From: JASSUD01 sp031963005
GTDB taxonomy: Bacteria; Pseudomonadota; Gammaproteobacteria; Burkholderiales; Burkholderiaceae
Assembly (NCBI GenBank): GCA_031963005.1
Contig: JASSUL010000017.1
Location: 1-29,157, forward strand
Direction: 5' to 3'
Length of the DNA: 29,157 nucleotides
The notes under the pieces were generated by a model. The model had not been told where the DNA came from and searched no databases. It saw nothing but the letters and a program-made list of their open reading frames with translations. How positions within the stretch are numbered: the stretch's first letter is position 1; each line of letters begins with the position of its first letter. The translations under genes and the position numbers were made by a program. Positions 24,618 through 29,157 of this stretch are shown here, piece after piece.

Positions 24618-25487
24618 TCAACACTCCAAATTATCTATTAGGCGTGTAGTGCCAAGGGTCGCGGCTGCAAGAATGACCAACTCAGGTAATGCAGAAGGGG
24701 TGCTCGGAGAAGACGAGTTCGAAGCCATTTTCAGCATAGGCTCCTGCAAAGTATGGCGCTCACGTATCGCAATATAGTCCGGTTTCCAACCCCGCGCGCG
24801 TAAAGAGGCGCAAGCCTCTTGCTCCATCGCTGCAAAATCACGGCGATGCGCAATGTGAATCGCATCGCGTACTTTGAGCAACGTCGCAAAAAGCGCAGCG
24901 GCACGTTCTTGTTGCTCAGGCGTGAGATAACGATTTCGAGAAGATAAAGCCAAACCCGACGCACAGCGCGCAGTATCCCCAGCAATAATCTGGATCGGGA
25001 GCATAAACTGACGGGCCATATCGCGCACCACATGCAACTGCTGATAGTCTTTTTTCCCAAAAACCGCCGCGCGAGGCTGCACTCCATGAAAAAGCTTGAG
25101 CACCACGGTACACACCCCCTCAAAAAAACCAGGTCGATGTAATCCTTCCAAAATATCGCCCAAAGCCGGAGAAGGACAGACCCGACAAGTTTGCGCTTCA
25201 GGATAGAGTTCCGCTTGTGTAGGGGCAAAAAGAATATCGACCTTCTCCCGCTCCAATACCGCAATATCCGCTTCTAGGGTGCGCGGATACCGTTCAAAAT
25301 CTTCATGGGGCCCAAACTGCAAAGGATTGACAAAAATACTCGCCACCACAGGACCCCCATGCCTATGTGCAAGCTGCATCAAAGACGCATGGCCTTCATG
25401 TAAATTCCCCATAGTAGGTACAAAAGCCGTATTTTTTTCTGCATGCAAATAGGCACGTAGTTCATCGAAGGTATAGAGAATGTCCAT
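24618..25487 (-). CDS. panC: Pantothenate synthetase PanC
   Basis: ATP-dependent condensation of pantoate and beta-alanine to pantothenate, the CoA precursor, in the cytosol. ATP-binding motifs: FVPTMGNLHEGHASL (HIGH-like), VASIFVNPLQFGPHEDFERY (pantoate binding), AVFGKKDYQQLHVVRDM, and LALSSRNRYLT (KMSKS-like loop). The frame extends upstream to 25622, but the ATG at 25485-25487 (MDILYTFDELRAYL) is the family-typical start, giving 289 aa. The ~15 residues near the C-terminus (SNSSSPSTPSALPE) are a small low-complexity insertion before the final strand. I see no panB or panD beside it. The upstream region (25488-25747) is non-coding and also leads to the tRNA gene on the other strand. Confidence 0.95.
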   Translation of the reverse strand: MDILYTFDELRAYLHAEKNTAFVPTMGNLHEGHASLMQLAHRHGGPVVASIFVNPLQFGPHEDFERYPRTLEADIAVLEREKVDILFAPTQAELYPEAQTCRVCPSPALGDILEGLHRPGFFEGVCTVVLKLFHGVQPRAAVFGKKDYQQLHVVRDMARQFMLPIQIIAGDTARCASGLALSSRNRYLTPEQQERAAALFATLLKVRDAIHIAHRRDFAAMEQEACASLRARGWKPDYIAIRERHTLQEPMLKMASNSSSPSTPSALPELVILAAATLGTTRLIDNLEC

Positions 25488-25747
25488 AATGCAAGAAAGT
25501 GGGGGAGTGAAAGCGCATTTTCGATGACCAGACCCCCCATGCGCAACAGGATGAGGAAAAAAGCCCGTGCCAAATCCATCAAAATGGCAAAAAAAGATCA
25601 GAAAGTATAGTGCAGAGCGCAATACCGCATTGCTAAATCCCTATTTCTTTCCCCTTCCTGTCCTATATGAATAAAAATCATCAAAGGCACTAGGAATTCC
25701 TAAAAAAGCCAGTTATACTTCGCTTCATCGTAACAGACACAGACAGA

Positions 25748-25821
25748 CGCGGGGTGGAGCAGTCTGGCAGCTCGTCGGGCTCATAACCCGGAGGTCGTAG
25801 GTTCAAATCCTGCCCCCGCAA
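25748..25821 (+). tRNA. Initiator tRNA-fMet (CAT)
   Basis: The cloverleaf is complete: acceptor CGCGGGG / CCCCGCA, D-arm GAGCAGTCTGGCAGCTC, anticodon loop CTCATAA closed by GGG / CCC, and T-arm GTAGG-TTCAAAT-CCTGC. The mismatched first pair (C1 opposite A72) and three G-C pairs in the anticodon stem mark the initiator tRNA rather than elongator Met. After the discriminator A (25821) the DNA reads CCCA, so the exact 3' CCA is not encoded and must be added by the CCA enzyme. A possible -10 (TATACT) lies at 25714-25719, with no good -35. Confidence 0.95.
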
Positions 25822-25847
25822 CCCATTTAAAGACTCTCTAGTCTTGT

Positions 25848-25881
25848 AAAAAGCTTGAACACATTGTTCAAGCTTTTTTTT
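25848..25881 (+). terminator. Strong Rho-independent terminator after tRNA-fMet
   Basis: Arms AAAAAGCTTGAACA (25848-25861) and TGTTCAAGCTTTTT (25865-25878) are perfectly complementary over 14 bp with a 3-base loop, and T continues to 25881. It lies 26 bases after the tRNA and is oriented to end its transcript. Confidence 0.85.
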
Positions 25882-25942
25882 CGTCTATAGAAAAGCAAAA
25901 ACCACCTAGGCAACGTGAAAAAAACGTGAGTGGTTCAGGTTA

Positions 25943-26086
25943 CGTAATCACCTTATTCAGCATAGTTCCCCATTCCTCCAAATAACTGACTGGAAAGTCG
26001 TCGCACCGCCGATCACCTTTCATGAATTCTGGTTGGAGTCTATTTATAGATTTAATTCTATGCAATGACTTACCTTTACTATTATA
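25943..26086 (-). pseudogene. Possible 3' remnant of an unidentified gene
   Basis: A 48-codon open stretch ends at TAA 25940-25942 and is bounded upstream by a stop at 26087-26089. Its text (SINRLQPEFMKGDRRCDDF then PVSYLEEWGTMLNKVIT) has protein-like composition but no start with a ribosome-binding site and no family I can name. It could be the tail of a gene degraded in the region after tRNA-fMet, or chance. Confidence 0.25.
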
Positions 26087-26171
26087 CTAAAAAATAGCTA
26101 TTGCTAAACTTGTTAATTGCGCCTTAAATAATATTTTAAGCGATGTGTAATGATAAATTAGAAGATATATC

Positions 26172-27236
26172 ATGAAAATAAATAATATTGGTAAGTCGCT
26201 TTCGAACATACATTCTACTCAAGATACCCAGGCAACTGAAAATCCGTCACTGCCATCTTCTGCAAAAATCAATCCTAGAGATAGATTTTTTAATCTATTA
26301 AGGGTTAACCCTCAAGGTTTCTTGCCTCGTAGCTTGCAGAGCAACATTTTTTCTTTCAAGGAAATCAACTCACATTCTAGTGCTTCGGTTAATGAAAATA
26401 TACTTCAAATGCTTATGATTAAAAATGCATAAAATATTAACTATAGATTTAATGATGAAATTAGTATTAATTATAATGAATCCATCTCCAGAAAATTAAT
26501 TATAAATGAAGAAGATTGTAGCGAGCAGCATATAGATTCCAGTATTACTTCTAAAGAAAATAAAAAATCGCCCATATTGCCTAATGAAATCTGGCTGATG
26601 ATTTTTGAAAAATTGAACGATATGGGTAATTCTTTAGGATTGTATAATTTATCACTAACAAACAAGTTTCTTTATGAATTAGCTAAAAGTGATGAAAATT
26701 ATCCTATACATAAATTTTTATGCTCGCCTCTAGCCAAAGAAATATATGAAGATTCGCAAATAAATACGCTTAGAGAGGTTGCTTTTTCTGAAGGTAAAGA
26801 ATTTCTATTAAATACAATTTACCCTAAAAATTCAGATTCCGAATTACAAAATTTGGTCAATGCCTTTATCTTAAAAAGAATTAAAAGAGGAAATCCTATT
26901 AAGGCCATGAAGTTGCTTTTATCTAATTCCCCAGATAAAAAAGAAAGGGGAGCTGTACTTAGAGATCATCCAAATTTAATTCGAAAGGATTTAGTAGAAA
27001 TGGGGTTTTGTAATCCTGATGAATACGATGATACAGAACTCATAGGACAAGCATATGCAGCCCATATTCTTAAAAGTATAAGCGAATTTTGCACTCAAGA
27101 AGAAGAAATAGATGTAGAAGCTTTTCTAGAAATTAATGTTATTTTTATAGCTAATCGATTCAGGAATAGCTATCAAATAGGGTGGTCGCATGCAAAATCT
27201 CTTGCAATTAAGAGTAATATGTTTTTAAAATTCTAA
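26172..27236 (+). pseudogene. F-box protein gene interrupted by one in-frame TAA
   Basis: ATG 26172 opens a frame that stops at TAA 26430-26432 (86 aa). The same frame then stays open for another 267 codons to TAA 27234-27236, with no frameshift. The first part is Ser/Asn/Thr-rich and disordered (starting MKINNIGKSLSNIHSTQD), similar in style to the F-box protein at 1-384. Just after the break comes an F-box: SPILPNEIWLMIFEKLND, then SLGLYNLSLTNKFLYELA. The C-terminal ~190 residues are helical with no known family (e.g. RGNPIKAMKLLLSNSPDKK). No in-frame ATG precedes the F-box after the TAA, and the nearest alternative start (TTG 26577) lacks a ribosome-binding site, so separate translation of the second half is unlikely. 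The DNA is very AT-rich. Options are a recent nonsense mutation, a sequencing error, or readthrough. F-box proteins bind host Skp1; an effector role is inferred. Confidence 0.65.
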
Positions 27237-28100
27237 ATTTGCACAGTGAAATAATAGGATTATTAGTCTGGATGTTTTATTATAAAACTTCTTGCTGCAG
27301 AAAAATTTTAATGAAGCGGTGGAAATTTTCTGATTCGTTAAAGTAATTGTTAATTGTCACGGTTACTTTTAGCCGTGGATTATTCAAATTTTGTCAAGTG
27401 TATTTCGCAGTGAGTCCAAGTAATTTTACCATATCAAGCGCAGAGCTTTTTATATTTTCATCAGACGTATCCGGAGCTTGGTCTACTGTTTCTCTTGCTG
27501 TATAAGATCAATTACGGTTATAAAATGTATTAAAAATATATCAGGATGATCCTTTTAAAAAGCTTTTATTTACCGATCAAAGGTTTCTACCCAAATTTTC
27601 TTCTTGGGTTCTTGTTAATTGCCCACTGTGTGTCAAAGCCTACCTAGAAAAACCTACTACCTGCCCTAAAGAATTTGCTGGATCCACCTATTTCTCCCAT
27701 CTGATGCATTGACGCCAGTTTTTTTAAACAGCCATGTTTTATCAAAAGGCCTGCTTAATCCAATCTGGCTTTTACCATCCAAGATTCCCTCACCGATCAT
27801 CCAGTACCTTACTGAAAACGCGGTCTCCCTGAAGTGACCCCAGAAAGTTGGACGTTAAAAAAATTAAGCTTATGACGATAGCGCTGAGAGGCCTGTATCA
27901 TAAAGGGACTAACGTATAGGGGGCACAAAAAATAGTGCATTTTGATGCAGATCGATGTGGCGGAATAGAGGTTATCCCATCACCTATAAGTTTGAATATT
28001 AAAAAAATAGATATTTTAAAGCAGTTTTATTTTTATGATGTATAACTACATCGTAGTTTTATATTTTTAGAATAAAATACAAACCGTATAAATTGGGCAC
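27237..28100. other. Decayed AT-rich intergenic region
   Basis: About 860 bases without a credible intact gene. On the minus strand 27397-27507 is open for 37 codons (includes RETVDQAPDTSDENIKSSAL) and ends at TGA 27394-27396; the same frame carries more open text broken by stops further upstream, as expected of a dead gene. An IS3-type end lies at 27830-27853. The rest shows no pattern I can name. Confidence 0.4.
27830..27853 (+). mobile_element. Orphan IS3-family-like terminal inverted repeat
   Basis: TGAAGTGACCCC followed by AGAAAGTTGGAC matches the remembered pattern of IS150-subgroup ends of the IS3 family (TG...GACCCC...AAAGTTGGAC). No transposase frame follows and no partner repeat was found in the window, so this is probably a scar of a deleted element. 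Confidence 0.4.
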
Positions 28101-28127
28101 AAAAAAGCCCTTTCTGATGAAAGGGCT
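28101..28127 (-). terminator. Rho-independent terminator of the right-edge gene
   Basis: Arms AGCCCTTTC and GAAAGGGCT (28106-28127) pair over 9 bp with a 4-base loop. On the minus strand they are followed by at least five T (A run from 28100). It sits 60 bases after the stop at 28187. Confidence 0.85.
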
Positions 28128-28186
28128 AATATGAGAATGGGGATTTTTTTATGGGTTTCTAAATGCTGCAATTAAAAGAACTGCTT

Positions 28187-29157
28187 TTATGCTAATTTCT
28201 CTATTAATTTTTCGATAGTTGCGGCTTGTCTAGCATTTATCTCATCTTTTTTAGCATTCTCCGCACGCAGTCGCGCCAGTTCAGCAGCTTGCTCCGCAAT
28301 TCTTTCTTTTGCGGCGTCTAATTCAGGGCTACTCGACGAAGCGGCGCGCTGATTGGCCAGTTCCTGTCTTAATATACTGAGCTCGCTGACGATAGCGGTG
28401 GCGCCATCCTGAAAATCCTTCCGTAGCGTATCCGTACCTGCATCGATACAGGAAGTCACTGCTTGCGTATGCAATTGGATACCATCACCAACGACGGAGG
28501 TCATTGCCTTGGTGGCGTCATTAATACGGTCAATGGTTGTTTGAGTGTTTATTGCTGCTAAAGTGGTAAGTGTGTCTACTGCGCTCATATCAAGTTCTTG
28601 TTCTAAAGAGAAAGCTAAAATGTCTTCAAAGATCCTAATGAGAGTTTGCTTTACTTCATTGCGGTAAGTCAATGCTGTATTGTCGGAAAATATTCTCAAG
28701 AAGTCCGCAAACGAATTTAGCACACCAAGCACTGCTGTGCCGTATGGAATGATGTCATAGGACAGCATTCTACGTATTAAAGAAAAAAGAAACTCACATC
28801 CTTTTTGTAAGTCAGTCGCTTTAGGAGGCTCTTCGGGTTTAATTTTGCCGATTTCTTTTTTAAGCGCCTCCCATGCGAGTATAAACGTCAGTCCCGCATG
28901 ACCCTCTTCACAAATGGAGGTTTCGCACCGTACCGTTTCTATCGCGCGTGTAGCGCTCCATGTTTCTAAAGACTCTGAAGTACCTTGTAAGGTCGTTGCG
29001 CGTACACGAGAACTTCCTGCAGAGAGGGATTCCTCGCTATCCGACCCCTCTTCTTCTAATTCTTCCAGAATTGCGGCAGAGCTTCTATCAGGTGGAAGCG
29101 TTGTATTCTGTGGTTTATATATAAAGTCTGGTGCCGTGTAGGTGATTCTTAGGTGAT
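28187..29157 (-). CDS. Coiled-coil protein of unknown function, C-terminal 322 residues (start beyond right edge)
   Basis: The first ATG in this frame is at 28768, but the frame is open upstream all the way to the window end with coding-like text, so I treat the gene as running off the edge rather than starting there. Order from the N-terminal side: a Ser/Glu-rich acidic stretch (ILEELEEEGSDSEESLSAGS); a conserved-looking helical part (AGLTFILAWEALKKEIGK); a hydrophobic segment (SYDIIPYGTAVLGVLNSFAD) that could be buried or membrane-associated; helices (TIDRINDATKAMTSVVGDG); and a C-terminal heptad coiled coil (ERIAEQAAELARLRAEN then TIEKLIEKLA). No enzymatic motif is seen. Base composition is closer to the housekeeping genes than to the F-box gene beside it. 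A strong terminator follows. Function is unknown; the coiled coil and acidic linker would suit a multimeric effector or structural protein, which is only a guess. Confidence 0.65.
   Translation of the reverse strand, partial: HLRITYTAPDFIYKPQNTTLPPDRSSAAILEELEEEGSDSEESLSAGSSRVRATTLQGTSESLETWSATRAIETVRCETSICEEGHAGLTFILAWEALKKEIGKIKPEEPPKATDLQKGCEFLFSLIRRMLSYDIIPYGTAVLGVLNSFADFLRIFSDNTALTYRNEVKQTLIRIFEDILAFSLEQELDMSAVDTLTTLAAINTQTTIDRINDATKAMTSVVGDGIQLHTQAVTSCIDAGTDTLRKDFQDGATAIVSELSILRQELANQRAASSSSPELDAAKERIAEQAAELARLRAENAKKDEINARQAATIEKLIEKLA

Noticed and set aside
24731..25264. 177-codon minus-strand ORF
   Set aside because: Lies entirely within panC in another frame of the same strand. panC has all its motifs.
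25748..25900. Phage or island attachment site at tRNA-fMet
   Set aside because: No repeat of the tRNA 3' end was found downstream in the window and no integrase gene is present.
26172..26432. Treating the first 86 codons as a separate small gene
   Set aside because: The same frame continues past the TAA into an F-box without its own start site, so one interrupted gene explains it better.
1..29157. CRISPR array
   Set aside because: No regularly spaced direct repeats were seen. The only repeat family is the two MITE-like copies and one fragment.

Overview
The window looks like a betaproteobacterial chromosome of the order Burkholderiales, probably from a host-associated lineage. The housekeeping enzymes (AroE, an RNB-domain RNase, Mpl, a TlpA-like thioredoxin, UvrD/PcrA helicase, ValS, GalU, a PabB-PabC fusion, PanC) read like Burkholderiaceae proteins. 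Between them lie AT-richer genes for eukaryotic-type domains: two F-box proteins, a NACHT / pentapeptide / WD40 protein, and a coiled-coil / beta-propeller protein. Burkholderia-related endosymbionts of fungi (the Mycoavidus / Glomeribacter type) would fit this mix. That lineage guess rests on remembered family sequences and was not searched.

Layout. 1-384 (-): start of an F-box protein that runs off the left edge. 499-1401 (-): aroE. 1641-1955 (+): small Asn/Ser-rich ORF overlapping a terminator-shaped hairpin. 2060-7585 (-): 1841-aa NACHT-pentapeptide-WD40 protein. 8044-10248 (-): 734-aa coiled-coil protein with a propeller-like C-terminus. 10418-12481 (-): RNB ribonuclease. 12660-14192 (-): mpl. 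14562-15146 (+): TlpA-like protein. 15238-17658 (-): uvrD. 18207-21212 (+): valS. 21345-22223 (+): galU. 22289-24328 (-): pabBC fusion. 24618-25487 (-): panC. 25748-25821 (+): initiator tRNA-fMet with a strong terminator. 25.9-28.1 kb: AT-rich, partly decayed region with an F-box gene broken by one in-frame TAA, other gene scraps and one IS3-type end. 28187-29157 (-): coiled-coil protein whose reading frame stays open through the right edge.

The metabolic genes serve the shikimate and folate pathways (AroE, PabBC), pantothenate (PanC), UDP-glucose (GalU) and murein recycling (Mpl). They do not form one operon. The accessory genes are the notable part. F-box proteins normally recruit substrates to eukaryotic SCF ubiquitin ligases, and NACHT-WD40 proteins are NLR-like switch ATPases, so these are candidate host-directed effectors or internal defence receptors. 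Two copies of a ~170-180-bp transposase-less palindromic element (MITE-like) sit in the uvrD/valS and pabBC/panC gaps. Their central loop is inverted between the two copies, which suggests local rearrangement.
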